Positions 8,095-17,495 are shown, counted from the first letter of the stretch. The stretch: DNA of 64,000 nucleotides from Natrinema saccharevitans (GCF_001953745.1 NZ_LWLN01000001.1:1240001-1304000); one strand, 5' to 3'. Made by a program: numbers and translations. Notes: generated by a model from the letters alone, not told the origin.

Positions 8095-8847
8095 TCACTC
8101 GATCGCCATCTCGTCGCTGGCCTCGATCAACTGGATCAGGACCGAGGCGAACACCGAGCCCGAACTCCAGATGGCGGTTTCGCCGCTTTCCCCGCCGAGG
8201 ACGCTCAACAGGATGCTGTCGTCGTCGGCGAGAACGATCCGCCCGGAGCGTTGATCGTCCGTCCGATGGGCCGGCGGCTGGGCGACCGCGATGTCGTCGT
8301 GGTCCGCGACCCGTTCGTGGACCCCGGGCGTCCTGCTGACGACGACGACCGTAACGCCGGCCGTTGCGCGGTCGACGAGTGTCCGTTCGATCGAGTCCGT
8401 GACCAGTTCCGGGAGCCGCGTCCCGAAGAGGACCCGGTCTTCGGCCGCCGAGATGAGATCGACGGCCCGATCGGTGACGCGGTCGTGACCACGGACCGTC
8501 CAGATGTCCTCCTGGGTTTCCTCGCACGAGGGTTCGTTCTTGACCGTTTCGACGTACTCGAAGGCGCGATCCTGCTCGCGTTCGAACTGCGTCCGGAGCG
8601 TCTCCCGGGCGGTGTCGACACCCACCGGCCGGTACCGGATCGGGTTCGACTGCTGGACCTCGAGCAGACCCCGCTCTTCCAAGCTCTCGGCGACGCTGTA
8701 GACCTGCGAGCGGGGGACGTCGGTGACGTCGGCGACGTCGCGGGCGGTTCCCGCGCCCAGTCGGTGCAAGGCGATGAAGACCTTGGCCTCGTAGCTGGTC
8801 AGCCCCAGCGTTTCGAAGGCGTCGACGGCCGCGTTCTCGTTGCTCAC
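8095..8847 (-). CDS. TrmB family transcriptional regulator
   Basis: 250 residues. Residues 5-75 are a TrmB-type winged helix (LGLTSYEAKVFIALHRLGAG, then DVPRSQVYSVAESLEERGLL). The remainder is the shortened TrmB regulatory domain with a phospholipase-D-like fold region. It is the second gene of an operon: its ATG overlaps the stop of the RND exporter gene by 4 nt (ATGA). It probably controls that exporter in response to a small molecule, although some TrmB relatives act on distant metabolic genes. Confidence 0.92.
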   Translation of the reverse strand: MSNENAAVDAFETLGLTSYEAKVFIALHRLGAGTARDVADVTDVPRSQVYSVAESLEERGLLEVQQSNPIRYRPVGVDTARETLRTQFEREQDRAFEYVETVKNEPSCEETQEDIWTVRGHDRVTDRAVDLISAAEDRVLFGTRLPELVTDSIERTLVDRATAGVTVVVVSRTPGVHERVADHDDIAVAQPPAHRTDDQRSGRIVLADDDSILLSVLGGESGETAIWSSGSVFASVLIQLIEASDEMAIE

Positions 8848-11800
8848 TCGTCGGTCCCTCCGTCGGCGTCGGTCGGTGCGCCGCCGTCACTGGCGGTCGG
8901 TGCGGGGCCGGTGGCTCCGGCCGTGTCGAACGAGACGTCCGGGCCGAAGTACCGCGTCCACAACACGAGCAGCGACGGGAGGACGACGACGCTCGCGAGG
9001 AACGCGTACGTGATCGTCAGCCCGGTGATGATCCCGAACTGCTGGAGCGCGGGGAGGATCGCGAACGCCAGCGTCCCGAACCCGCCGACGGTCGTCGCCG
9101 CGCTGCCGAGCAACGCGCCGCCGGTGCCGGTGACGGTCGTCCGCAGCGCCGCCCAGACGTTGCCCTGGCGCTCGAGTTCGAGCCGGTAGCGTTCGCTGAT
9201 GTGGATGCTGTAGGCGACCCCGAGCCCGACGGTGAGGCTCGTGATCATCCCCGTGAGGACGTTGAACGGCATCCCGATGAGATACATCGTGCCGAGGATC
9301 CAGGCCACGGAGAACGCGACCGGGAGCAGGGTAATCGCCCCCAGCGACGCGCTGTTGCCGGCCAGCCAGTAGGCGGCGGTGAGGAACAGGAACACCGCCA
9401 CGAGCGTGATCAGCAGGCTCTCGAGGACGGTATCGAGCAGGTCCTGTTCGACGATGTAGTTGACGATCGGATCGCCGGTCGCGATGGCGCTCAACTCGCC
9501 GTCGCCCCGGTCCTCGAGGTCGCCGGCGATGGTCCGCATCTCGTCGGTCGTCTCCGCGCTCGAGGCACCGCCCTGAACGCCGACGATCAGCCGTGCGGAC
9601 TCGTACTCGCCATCGGCGGACGAGTCGTCCACCGTGGATCGGGATCCGTCGGATCCTTCACCGCCGTCGGTTCGGTGGATGACCTGACTCGCGGCGTCTT
9701 CGTCGATCTCGAACAGCTGGTCGTACAGCGCCGAGACGTTCTCGTCGGGGACGCCGTCGCCGTCCGTATCGGCCGCAGTGAACGACTCGTTGAACGACTC
9801 GTTCTGGCCGGCGACTTGTTCCATCGTCGAGAGCGGGCCCTGTACGTCGGCGTCGCCGGTCGCGAGCGTGTAGGCGACGCCGCCTTCCGCGGCGACCTCC
9901 TCCTGTGCCTGCGCGGTCGCGTTGAGGAACTCGTCGTCGGCGACGTCACCTTCGACGAGAATCTGTGCCTGACTGTTCTCGGGCTGGAAGTGTTCGTTGA
10001 CGTACTCGAGGTTGTCCTTGGCGTGGTACTCGCCGGGAGCCATCCCGCCGGGGAGGTTCTGCGTCCACTCCGGCGGGCTGTCGGCGAGGAAGTCCTCCTG
10101 CTGGAAGCTGGTGTCGACCTGCGTCGCCCCGTAGGCGCCGCCGGCGGTGATCAACGCGACGACCAGCAGGACGGCAAGTGGGAACCGACGGGCGGCGGTC
10201 GAGCCGACCGTCAGCACCTCACTGAAACGGCCGCCGCCGGTCCCAAAGGCCCGCTTGCGGCGGTCGAAGCCGCGGGACTCGAGGAACTCGTCGATCTCGA
10301 CCTTGGCGGCGGGGATCAACGCACCGAAGACGATCAACGCGGCGACGATACCGACGGAGCTGACGATCCCGAACTCGCGGATGGGGCCGATCGGACTGAC
10401 GAGGTTCGAGAGGAACCCGATAACGGTCGTGGCCGTCACCCAGACGAGGGCGGCGCCGACGCCGGCCAGCGCGACCGTCATCGAGCCGCGGACGGTTCCC
10501 TCGGTGCCGTCGGTCTCCCGCTGTTCCCGGTGGCGCATGAAGACGTGGATCGCGTAGTCGATCGAGAGCCCGATCAGCAACACCGGGACCGCGACGAACA
10601 TCTGGTTGAACGCGATGTCGGCCCAGCCCATGAAGCCGAACGTCCAGACGAGGACGGCGACGATGCCGGCGACCCCGAGGACGATGTCGAGCAGGTCGCG
10701 GTAGGCGACGAGCAAGGCGACGACGACGAAAAACAACGCGAGCGGGCCGACGATGGCGAGGCTGTCGCCCATCGAGCGGTCGATCTCGTCGGTGATGACG
10801 CCGGAACCGAAGACGAGATAGTCCTGCTCGTGTGTCTCCGCGATGTCGCGGATCTCGAGTTGGCCATCGAGGACCGCGTCGTCGATCGTGCCGCCTTCCA
10901 TCCCGCCCGCGGTGTCGCCGGCGGTCGACTGCGTGATCGCCGTCATGCGGGTTTCGGCCTCCGTCGAGCCGGGTTCGTACGACGTCGGCATGAACCCGAT
11001 CGCGAAGTTGTCGTCACCCTCGCCCGACAGCGTCTCCTCGAGGGTCCGCTCGTACTCCTCGTCGTCGAGGCCCTCGAGGGCCTCGATCTGTTCCTCGAGC
11101 GGCGGTTGCTCGCTGCTCTGGAGGGCGGCGTACTCGGCCTCGAGGACGCCGGCGGTTCCGTTCCGATACGCTTCCTGGCGCTCCGCGGAGAGTCGCTGGT
11201 ACTCGGGGTCTTCCTCGGGCGTCTCCGTCTGGGAGCGGATCGCGGACTGCTGTGACTCGATCTCACGGACGTCCCGGACCGCAGCCTCGTACCGCGCGGT
11301 CTGGGTCTCTGTGAGGCCGACCGTCGCGTTCTCGACGGTCGCGTTGAGCTGGGCCTCGAGGTCGGCCGCCTGTCGCTGGTACTCGGGATCGGACTCGTTG
11401 TACGACTCGTTCAGCTGCTCGTACTGTCGCTGGATCCCGACTGTCGTGTTGAGCCCGTCGCTGAGCCGCGACCGCGTCTCGTTGAGTTCGGCCGCCTGTT
11501 CGTTTCGGATCACCGACGTCGCGATGACGTTCTCGACGCCGGTCATCGACTGGTTCTCGACCAGCGTCTCGTTGATCGACTCGTCCTCACGGATCTCCTG
11601 TTGGAGTTCCAGGGAGTCGATCAGCGACTCCTTCGCGAGAACGTTGTCGTCCTCGCTACCCCGAACGATCAACTGGACGGTCGTGGCGTTTTCCCGTTGC
11701 TCACTGGTGAAGTTCTCGTCGATGCGTTCGAGGGCCTTCGCCTCGTCGGACTCGCCTTCGAACTGATCGAGCGAGGAGTCGTCGTCGACCATCGGCATGC

Positions 11801-11894
11801 CCGCGCCGACGAGCGCCGTCGCGAGCAGGAGGACGACGAGGACGACGCGACTGTGTGTGGTGATCGCGTTGCTGAGTCGATCGGCCAGGCTCAT
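8844..11894 (-). CDS. RND/MMPL superfamily transporter
   Basis: 1016 residues. It has two repeats, each with one membrane helix, a large outside loop (about residues 40-360 and 575-800) and five further helices. This matches single-chain archaeal RND transporters (MMPL/HpnN-like) and not tripartite AcrB. The first loop is rich in Gln/Glu with coiled-coil character. Loops contain GDADVQ and DTDGDGVPDENVS, the latter resembling a calcium-binding thrombospondin repeat. It is the promoter-proximal gene with trmB, and its start codon overlaps a short upstream ORF. The substrate is unknown; lipids or hydrophobic drugs are typical for the family. Confidence 0.9.
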   Translation of the reverse strand: MSLADRLSNAITTHSRVVLVVLLLATALVGAGMPMVDDDSSLDQFEGESDEAKALERIDENFTSEQRENATTVQLIVRGSEDDNVLAKESLIDSLELQQEIREDESINETLVENQSMTGVENVIATSVIRNEQAAELNETRSRLSDGLNTTVGIQRQYEQLNESYNESDPEYQRQAADLEAQLNATVENATVGLTETQTARYEAAVRDVREIESQQSAIRSQTETPEEDPEYQRLSAERQEAYRNGTAGVLEAEYAALQSSEQPPLEEQIEALEGLDDEEYERTLEETLSGEGDDNFAIGFMPTSYEPGSTEAETRMTAITQSTAGDTAGGMEGGTIDDAVLDGQLEIRDIAETHEQDYLVFGSGVITDEIDRSMGDSLAIVGPLALFFVVVALLVAYRDLLDIVLGVAGIVAVLVWTFGFMGWADIAFNQMFVAVPVLLIGLSIDYAIHVFMRHREQRETDGTEGTVRGSMTVALAGVGAALVWVTATTVIGFLSNLVSPIGPIREFGIVSSVGIVAALIVFGALIPAAKVEIDEFLESRGFDRRKRAFGTGGGRFSEVLTVGSTAARRFPLAVLLVVALITAGGAYGATQVDTSFQQEDFLADSPPEWTQNLPGGMAPGEYHAKDNLEYVNEHFQPENSQAQILVEGDVADDEFLNATAQAQEEVAAEGGVAYTLATGDADVQGPLSTMEQVAGQNESFNESFTAADTDGDGVPDENVSALYDQLFEIDEDAASQVIHRTDGGEGSDGSRSTVDDSSADGEYESARLIVGVQGGASSAETTDEMRTIAGDLEDRGDGELSAIATGDPIVNYIVEQDLLDTVLESLLITLVAVFLFLTAAYWLAGNSASLGAITLLPVAFSVAWILGTMYLIGMPFNVLTGMITSLTVGLGVAYSIHISERYRLELERQGNVWAALRTTVTGTGGALLGSAATTVGGFGTLAFAILPALQQFGIITGLTITYAFLASVVVLPSLLVLWTRYFGPDVSFDTAGATGPAPTASDGGAPTDADGGTDE

Positions 11895-11938
11895 TCGACC
11901 GACACCTCGTCTCGGTCCGCGGCTCCGGAGGATACCAT
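11891..11938 (-). CDS. Short ORF coupled to the RND gene
   Basis: A 15-codon ORF, ATG 11938 to TGA, whose stop overlaps the RND start codon as ATGA. The TATA-like box at 11971-11980 predicts a transcript start near 11948, so this ATG would be the first on the message and the RND start the second. It may be a leader whose translation delivers ribosomes to the RND gene. There is no protein family and only positional evidence. Confidence 0.35.
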   Translation of the reverse strand: MVSSGAADRDEVSVE

Positions 11939-11970
11939 GCTGTTGTTAGTATCCTACACATGCCGCTGCC

Positions 11971-11980
11971 TATATTTATT
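11971..11980 (-). promoter_or_regulatory. TATA-like box of the RND-trmB operon
   Basis: Minus-strand AATAAATATA lies in an AT-rich patch within GC-rich surroundings, about 33 nt upstream of the leader ATG (11938) and 77 nt upstream of the RND start. This spacing gives a 5' leader of about 10 nt for the short ORF. Confidence 0.55.
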
Positions 11981-12028
11981 TCGTTATCTTAGAAGTGAAA
12001 TATTGGTGTCGATGACCGTCTGTCTTAC

Positions 12029-12763
12029 TTATTCGATCGAAATCGTCTGGAGATCTTCGGCGAACCGAACGTCGCCGTCGTAGTGGCTCCCGATCGACTC
12101 GAGCATTTCCTCGTGACGGCCCTCGGTGTGGGGGTAGAGATGGGTCAGGTAGACCCGGCCGATCTCCCGGCCGGCCAGCGCGCGGCCGAGGCTGTCCGGC
12201 GTCGGGTGGTTCGAGACGTCGACGTCGTCGGGGAACGAGCAGTCGTGGGCGAGGATCGCCGACCCCTCGGCGAAGTTGGCCAGTCCCGCGAAGGCCTCGC
12301 TGTCGCCGCTGAAGGTAAACCGATCGTCGAACCGGTAGGCCAGACACGGCAGCGAGTGGCGCGTCTCGTAGGCCGAGACGTCGAAGCCGCCGACCGAGAA
12401 CTCGCCGGGGACGACCTCCCGGACCTGCAGGTCGATCTTGTCCTGCATGTACTCGTGGACCGCGAGCAGGTCGTCGAGCAACGCCTTGGTGCCCTGGGGC
12501 CCGACGACCTCGAGGTGGTCCTCGCCGGCGAGCCAGCGGGCCTTCACCAGCGGGAGCAGGTCGGACACGTGATCGAGGTGGTGGTGGGTCAGCAGCACCG
12601 TCGAGACGCCCTCGTAGCCGACGCCGGACTGCTGGAGTCGCTGGAGGGCCCCGGCCCCGCAGTCGATAAGGACTGTCCGGCCGTCCTCCTGGACGAGGAT
12701 GCCCGCCTGAAACCGTTCGCCGGTGGGCAACGCCGAACCCGTTCCGAGAAAGGTGACACGCAT
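12029..12763 (-). CDS. MBL-fold metallo-hydrolase (RNase Z-like)
   Basis: 244 residues from ATG 12763. It begins with the strand MRVTFLGTGSALPTGERFQAG typical of the RNase Z/arylsulfatase branch of the metallo-beta-lactamase fold. It contains LLTHHHLDHVSDL (the two-zinc HxHxDH motif), later histidines in LAHDCSF and YLTHLYPH, and the beta-strand YRFDDRFTFSGDSE. RNase Z itself in haloarchaea is longer (about 310 residues) with an exosite arm that I do not see. This is therefore a paralogue of uncertain substrate, perhaps acting on a cyclic nucleotide or ester. Confidence 0.85.
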   Translation of the reverse strand: MRVTFLGTGSALPTGERFQAGILVQEDGRTVLIDCGAGALQRLQQSGVGYEGVSTVLLTHHHLDHVSDLLPLVKARWLAGEDHLEVVGPQGTKALLDDLLAVHEYMQDKIDLQVREVVPGEFSVGGFDVSAYETRHSLPCLAYRFDDRFTFSGDSEAFAGLANFAEGSAILAHDCSFPDDVDVSNHPTPDSLGRALAGREIGRVYLTHLYPHTEGRHEEMLESIGSHYDGDVRFAEDLQTISIE

Positions 12764-12945
12764 ACGCCGAAGTGGAACGTCCGCCCCGATAAGGGTACCT
12801 CTCGCGAGCGTGGCGACGGTCGCGAACGGGCCACAGCGACGATCGACGCGGACGCGATCGGAATCGCGGTCGTCACGGCGTCCGACCCCGCCGCGAGTAC
12901 ACGAAGGTTCAAGCGGCTCGACGCCGCACCGTCGGGTATCGGTCC

Positions 12946-13050
12946 ATGGTATCGCTTCCGACGGCCCGCGACCTCGGACGCTCGAGCGGTGACGTAACCG
13001 CCGTCACCGACGGCAGCGGTCGCCCACCCGGTCGGACGGTGAGCCGATGA
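12946..13050 (+). CDS. Small ORF overlapping the next gene
   Basis: 34 codons, ATG 12946 to TGA, overlapping the ATG of the following membrane protein by 4 nt. The product is hydrophilic and Arg/Ser/Gly-rich with no known motif. It is supported only by the tight overlap; it could be a coupling leader or chance. Confidence 0.25.
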   Translation: MVSLPTARDLGRSSGDVTAVTDGSGRPPGRTVSR

Positions 13051-13307
13051 TCGAGGACCTCGAAGACGCGCTCTCGCCAGCGGTCACGAAGGCGACGCTC
13101 TATCGGATCGCCGGCTGGCTCCTGCGGCTCTACGTGGCCGGCTGTTTGCTCCTTGGCACCTACAGCCTGCTGTGGGTCCTCGAGGTCGGCGGCGTCCTCC
13201 CCGACCGCTGGCTGTCGGCGGCCTGGATCGGCATCGCCGGGCTGGGATCGGTGTTCCTCGCGCTCTCGATCCCGCTGTTCTATCTCGCTCGCGGCGCGGA
13301 CGGGTGA
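13047..13307 (+). CDS. Small two-helix membrane protein
   Basis: 86 residues. A short amphipathic N-terminus (IEDLEDALSPAVTKATLYR) is followed by two membrane helices at about residues 24-46 and 55-80 and ends in RGADG. There is no motif I recognise. It sits between a short coupled ORF and the Nmad3 gene 54 nt downstream, all on the plus strand, so an operon is possible. Confidence 0.65.
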   Translation: MIEDLEDALSPAVTKATLYRIAGWLLRLYVAGCLLLGTYSLLWVLEVGGVLPDRWLSAAWIGIAGLGSVFLALSIPLFYLARGADG

Positions 13308-13361
13308 CCGACCGCGATCGGCGGCTTTAGGCCCTCGCCGTCCCGAGCGGACGACAACACC

Positions 13362-14195
13362 ATGACGGTCGTCCTCGCCGGCGTCGGCGCCGACAGCACG
13401 AACCTCGGCGCCCTGGCCCCGCTGTACGACGACGGGCGGTTCGAGTACGTCCCGATCCCCGAGAAGACCCGCGAGACGGCCGAGACCGAAACGCTGGGCT
13501 CGTGGAACCTGCGGGCCGGCGACGGCGTCGCCGCGGACCTGACGACTCGGATCACGCCACAGCCGGTCCACGACGGGAGCGAGACCGTCGCCGGCGACGC
13601 CCTCGAGTCCTGGCCGCTTCACCGGGATCCCAACTTCGCGGCGCTGACCTACGGCGAACACCGGACCAGCGGCTACGTCTCGCGGCTGCGCGCGCTCGAG
13701 CCGGGGGACGTCGTGGGGTTCTACGCCGGCCTGCGCCGGCCCGACGGCGACCGCGCGCACCGCTATCTGATCGGCTACTTCACCGTCGACGAGGTGACCG
13801 TCGTCGGCCCGGAGACGCCGCCGGCCGAGCGGGAATCGATCCTCGCTTCCCACCCCGAGAACGCACACGCGAAACGCGCCCGGGACGGCGACCTCTACCT
13901 CGAGAAGCCGGTCGTGATCGTCGACGGCCGCGAGCCCGGCGGGCTCTTCGCGCGGGACCCGATCCGGCTCAGCGACTACTACGTCAAGCCGGGCAACGAG
14001 CGGGCACAGTACTACCTCCGCGACGGGATCGATGCGGAGTGGAACGTGGAGGCCGGCGGCGAGAACATGATGTACAAGCCGGCCTATCGCTGTGCCCTCT
14101 CGGGGTCGACCTTCCGGGAACTGGTCGGGGTTCCGAGCGCGCGGACGGCCGCGGAACGCGATCGCTGGAACCCGGATCGCCGTCGGCAGCCGTAG
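13362..14195 (+). CDS. Nmad3-type putative nucleotide modification protein
   Basis: 277 residues. The N-terminal 75 residues (TVVLAGVGADSTNLGALAPLYDDGRFEYVPIPE) match the Nmad3 family, named as nucleotide-modification-associated in comparative genomics of DNA-base modification systems. The middle has conserved-looking blocks (HRDPNFAALTYGEH, GDVVGFYAGLRR), then a VKPGNERAQYYLRDG segment near the end. In phages and bacteria such domains co-occur with base-hypermodification genes. Here no methylase, glycosylase or kinase partner is visible, so its substrate is open. It probably acts alone or in a chromosomal housekeeping role. Confidence 0.8.
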   Translation: MTVVLAGVGADSTNLGALAPLYDDGRFEYVPIPEKTRETAETETLGSWNLRAGDGVAADLTTRITPQPVHDGSETVAGDALESWPLHRDPNFAALTYGEHRTSGYVSRLRALEPGDVVGFYAGLRRPDGDRAHRYLIGYFTVDEVTVVGPETPPAERESILASHPENAHAKRARDGDLYLEKPVVIVDGREPGGLFARDPIRLSDYYVKPGNERAQYYLRDGIDAEWNVEAGGENMMYKPAYRCALSGSTFRELVGVPSARTAAERDRWNPDRRRQP

Positions 14196-14226
14196 GCGGC
14201 GGCCGGCGGGGGATCGACTCCCGCCG

Positions 14227-14562
14227 TCAGGACGAGACCATCCCGTCGAGAAACGGCTCGAGATCGTCGAAGTTCGATCCGATCGTGACCGTCGCGTCCG
14301 ACCGATCGTACTCGACGACGCCGTGATCGTCGAGTTTCGGCAGGTAGTAGTGGATCAGTTCGACGGCGATCGCACGACGGTCGGCGGATCCGGCGGCGCT
14401 CACCTCGAGGGAGCGATCCGACGCGGCGAGGCGACGACCGAGTTCGTCGGGTGATGTCGACTCGACTGCGCGGAGCGTCTCGAGGACGGCTCGGTGTGTC
14501 TCGTCCGTGAGCAGCGTGTAGACGGGCTCGGTCTCGAGGGCGGTCTGTCGAGGGCGGGCCAT
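14227..14562 (-). CDS. DUF7344-like winged-helix protein
   Basis: 111 residues with the pattern YTLLTDETHRAVLETLR...SPDELGRRLA (helices 1-3 of a winged helix), then IAVELIHYYLPKLDDHGVVEYD and a short wing. This is the widespread haloarchaeal small winged-helix family (DUF7344/HTH_20-like), presumed DNA-binding. There is no ligand domain. It is convergent with Nmad3 (31 nt) and divergent from the acyltransferase 104 nt away, so it may act on that promoter; this is positional inference only. Confidence 0.8.
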   Translation of the reverse strand: MARPRQTALETEPVYTLLTDETHRAVLETLRAVESTSPDELGRRLAASDRSLEVSAAGSADRRAIAVELIHYYLPKLDDHGVVEYDRSDATVTIGSNFDDLEPFLDGMVSS

Positions 14563-14665
14563 AGCTGTGGGATCAGTCCGAACGCCGACACTAATCTGGC
14601 CTTACTAGTTGGGTATCAGCTGATCGCCACGCGCCGGTCCGCGGTTCCGCATCGCTCGGTTTCAT

Positions 14666-15238
14666 GTGTCGACGGCTCGAAACCACCATTCAGTGACGGG
14701 TTCCGACGATACGACGCCGCGACACGAGCGCGTCGAACGCCACGCGACGCCCGGGCCGCGCAACTCGCTTGCCCACTGGACGGCCGCTCGCAACCCGCTC
14801 CGGGTCGCGATCAACTACGTCGTCGTCTGGCTGGTCCGGATCTCGCCGAGTCTCAAACTCAAGCGCTGGCTCCTGCGCCGGATCGGGGTCACGGTCGGCG
14901 AGGGGGTCTCGTGGGGGCTCGAGGCCACGCCGGACGTCTTCTGGCCTGACCTGATCACCGTCGAGGCCGACGCGATCGTCGGCTACGACGCGACGATCCT
15001 CTGTCACGAGTTCCTCTACGAGGAGTACCGGACCGGCGAGGTCGTCGTCGGCGAGCGGGCGATGATCGGCGCGGGCGCGATCGTCCTGCCCGGCGTCGAG
15101 ATCGGAGCGGACGCTCGCGTGGCGGCGAACTCGCTGGTGACCCGCGACGTGGCGCCAGGGGCGACGGTCGCGGGCGTCCCCGCGGAACCGATGGGCGAGG
15201 CGGCCGGTGACGGATCGACAGACGAACGGCCGGACTGA
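14666..15238 (+). CDS. Left-handed beta-helix acyltransferase
   Basis: 190 residues from GTG 14666 (a second in-frame GTG lies 27 nt later). After a basic, possibly membrane-surface helix (NYVVVWLVRISPSLKLKRWLLRRIG), hexapeptide repeats run from about residue 75 to 165, including VGERAMIGAGAIVLPGVEIGADARVAANS and a terminal VPAEPMG. This is the maltose/galactoside O-acetyltransferase type of hexapeptide fold, expected to acylate a sugar or glycolipid hydroxyl. It is not in a visible sugar cluster. Confidence 0.85.
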   Translation: MSTARNHHSVTGSDDTTPRHERVERHATPGPRNSLAHWTAARNPLRVAINYVVVWLVRISPSLKLKRWLLRRIGVTVGEGVSWGLEATPDVFWPDLITVEADAIVGYDATILCHEFLYEEYRTGEVVVGERAMIGAGAIVLPGVEIGADARVAANSLVTRDVAPGATVAGVPAEPMGEAAGDGSTDERPD

Positions 15239-15298
15239 GGAGTACTCGCTCGAGCGACTCGCGAAAACGGAGGCGAAACCGAACTCGTCGAACCCGAT

Positions 15299-16468
15299 CT
15301 ATAGCGACGACCAGGACTTGCGGGCCTCGTTCCAGGAGGTGACGTCGGCGATCCAGCGGGCGGCGATCATCTTCTTCAGGTTCTTGGCCGGAACGCCGCC
15401 GAAGGTGTCGACGGGCAGGGAGATGCCGAAAGCGGGCTTGACCTCGTGGGCGACGGCCTCGTCGCCGACGGAGACGACGGTCCCCTTGTCCTCGTGTTCC
15501 CAGGTCTTCAGCGGGCGGTTCTCGATCGCGCGGGCGATGTTCTCGCCGGCGACTTCGGCGGCCTGCCAGGCGGCCTGTGCCGTCGGCGGCGCGGGCTGGT
15601 CGCCCTGATCGATGATCGCCGAGTCGCCGATAGCGAAGACGCGCTCGTCGGACGTCTGGAAGTTCGCGCCCGCGTTGACGCGGTTGTGTTCCTTCTCGAG
15701 GTCGGCCTCCTCCATGGCGTCGCGACCCGTAATGCCGCCGGTCCAGACGAGGACGTCGTACTCGAGGGGGTCGGCCTCGTCGAACTCGATGTGGTCGGCG
15801 GTGGCTTCGGTGATCGGGTCGTCAGTGTGAATCTGGACGCCGGCGTCCTCGAGGAGGTCCCGCAGAGCCTGCTGGATTTCGGGGTCGTTGCCGGGGAATA
15901 TCTCCTCGAGTGCCTCGACGAGGTGGATCTCGATCGGCGCGCGGTGTTCGTCGCGGAACTCGGCGACCTCGCCGGCGGTCTGGATGCCCGAGAGGCCGGC
16001 GCCGCCGATGACGACCTGTGCGGGTTCGCCGCGGGTCGCCTCCTGACTGGCCGTTTTGACCGCTTCGTGGATCTCCAGCGCGTCGTCGAGGCTCTTCAGA
16101 GTCAGGGAGTGTTCCTCGAGGCCGGGGATGCCGTAGTAGGCGGTCTGGCTGCCCAGTCCGACGAGGACGTAGTCGTACTCGACGTCGTCGGTCTCTTCCA
16201 GTTCGACGACCTGTTCGTCGACGTCGAGGCCGACGACTTCGTCCTGGATAAAGCGGGTGGCGGGGGCGGCGATCTCCTCGACGGGGAAGGTGATGTCCGA
16301 ACGGACGCCGGGATCGCGGATGACGCGGTGGGATTCGTGGAGAACGAGGTGATAGTCGACGTCGGCGATCCAAGTCAGTCGCGCGTTGTCCCCGAGTTCG
16401 GATTGGAGCTTCGTGATCGCGCCGGTTCCGGCGTAGCCGGCTCCGAGCACGACGACGTTCTCAGTCAT
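15299..16468 (-). CDS. NAD(P)/FAD-dependent oxidoreductase (NDH-2 type)
   Basis: 389 residues starting MTENVVVLGAGYAGTG, an FAD-binding GxGxxG. A second Rossmann motif for NAD(P)H occurs around VVIGGAGLSGIQTAG, with the EIFPGNDP-type region between. The end has the FAIGDSA motif that binds the flavin phosphate region in type II NADH dehydrogenases. A hydrophobic or amphipathic C-terminus (KKMIAARWIADV) would attach it to the membrane, where it passes electrons from NADH to menaquinone without pumping. Sulfide:quinone reductase relatives have conserved cysteines that are absent here, so NDH-2 is preferred. Confidence 0.9.
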   Translation of the reverse strand: MTENVVVLGAGYAGTGAITKLQSELGDNARLTWIADVDYHLVLHESHRVIRDPGVRSDITFPVEEIAAPATRFIQDEVVGLDVDEQVVELEETDDVEYDYVLVGLGSQTAYYGIPGLEEHSLTLKSLDDALEIHEAVKTASQEATRGEPAQVVIGGAGLSGIQTAGEVAEFRDEHRAPIEIHLVEALEEIFPGNDPEIQQALRDLLEDAGVQIHTDDPITEATADHIEFDEADPLEYDVLVWTGGITGRDAMEEADLEKEHNRVNAGANFQTSDERVFAIGDSAIIDQGDQPAPPTAQAAWQAAEVAGENIARAIENRPLKTWEHEDKGTVVSVGDEAVAHEVKPAFGISLPVDTFGGVPAKNLKKMIAARWIADVTSWNEARKSWSSL

Positions 16469-16574
16469 ATCGCATACTGGGAAGCACTATGATACAAAGC
16501 TGTTGAAACCAGCATCCCCGTGAATACTGTTGACAAGCGCCGCTTTCCGCGGCCGGATATCGACGGCCGGGCAG

Positions 16575-17495
16575 TCAGAAGATGCGCTTGCCGAACGCGC
16601 TGGCGGTCAGTTCGGCCGCCAGCGTCGCCGTCTCGTTGCCCTCGTCCAGGATCGGATTGACCTCGACGACATCTATCGATCTGAGGATGTTGTCAGCGCG
16701 GTCACGCCGCGAGAGGGCCTCGAGGGCGGCGTGGGCCTCCCGGTAGGTGACCCCGCCGCGGACGGGGGTGCCGACGCCGGGCGCGGTCTTGGGATCGAGC
16801 CAGTCGAGGTCGAGACTGACGTGGACGCCGTCGGTCCCGTCGGTCGCGACCGAGAGGGCGTCCTCGACGACGGACGAGACGCCACGCTGATCGATGTCGG
16901 ACATGGTAAAGACGGTCAGCTCGCTCTCGCGAAGCAGTTCGCGTTCGCGCTCGTCGATGCTCCGGAGGCCGACGTACGCGATCGAAGACGCCCGGAGTCG
17001 AGGGGCTGGGGCCCACTCCGTCTCGCCGAATGCCCCGTAGCCGAGCGCCGCCGCCAGGGGCATCCCGTGGACGTTGCCGCTGGGCGAGGTCTCGGGCGTA
17101 TTGAGATCCGCGTGGGCGTCGAACCAGATCGCGCCGAGGTCGGCCTCGCGTGCCGATCCCGCCAGCGAACCGATCGCGACCGAGTGATCCCCGCCGAGAA
17201 CGAGGGGGAACTCCCCGTCCGCGAGCGTCGCCGCGACGCGGTCGCTCACCCGCCGGCAGACGTCTTCGACCTCGCGGAGGAACTTCGCGTTCCCGCGTGT
17301 GGGTTGGTCGGCGTCCGGATCCCGTTCCTCGGCGCGGGGCATCGACAGATCGCCGTCGTCGATCGGTTCGACACCGGCTTCGCCCAGCCGGTCGGCCAGG
17401 TCCGCGTACCGGATCGCGGACGGCCCCATGTCGACCCCCCGACGGTTCGCCCCGTAGTCCATCGGCGCGCCGATGATCCTGACGGTCCGGTCCAT
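16575..17495 (-). CDS. rocF: Arginase (ureohydrolase family)
   Basis: 306 residues from ATG 17495. The ureohydrolase manganese motifs are complete: [10 protein letters not shown], then [20 protein letters not shown], then SLDLDWLDP. The TPETSPSGN stretch following the DAHAD site is typical of arginases, while agmatinases differ there. The cytoplasmic reaction is L-arginine plus water to ornithine plus urea. It is divergent from the DtxR gene with a shared 96-nt region that holds the DtxR operator-like site, so manganese or iron status could influence both; that is inference. Confidence 0.92.
   Translation of the reverse strand: MDRTVRIIGAPMDYGANRRGVDMGPSAIRYADLADRLGEAGVEPIDDGDLSMPRAEERDPDADQPTRGNAKFLREVEDVCRRVSDRVAATLADGEFPLVLGGDHSVAIGSLAGSAREADLGAIWFDAHADLNTPETSPSGNVHGMPLAAALGYGAFGETEWAPAPRLRASSIAYVGLRSIDERERELLRESELTVFTMSDIDQRGVSSVVEDALSVATDGTDGVHVSLDLDWLDPKTAPGVGTPVRGGVTYREAHAALEALSRRDRADNILRSIDVVEVNPILDEGNETATLAAELTASAFGKRIF

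Noticed and set aside
9201-11255. A 684-codon open frame antisense to the RND gene
   Set aside because: It is a shadow of the RND transporter with Arg/Asp/Gln-rich, featureless sequence and no domains.
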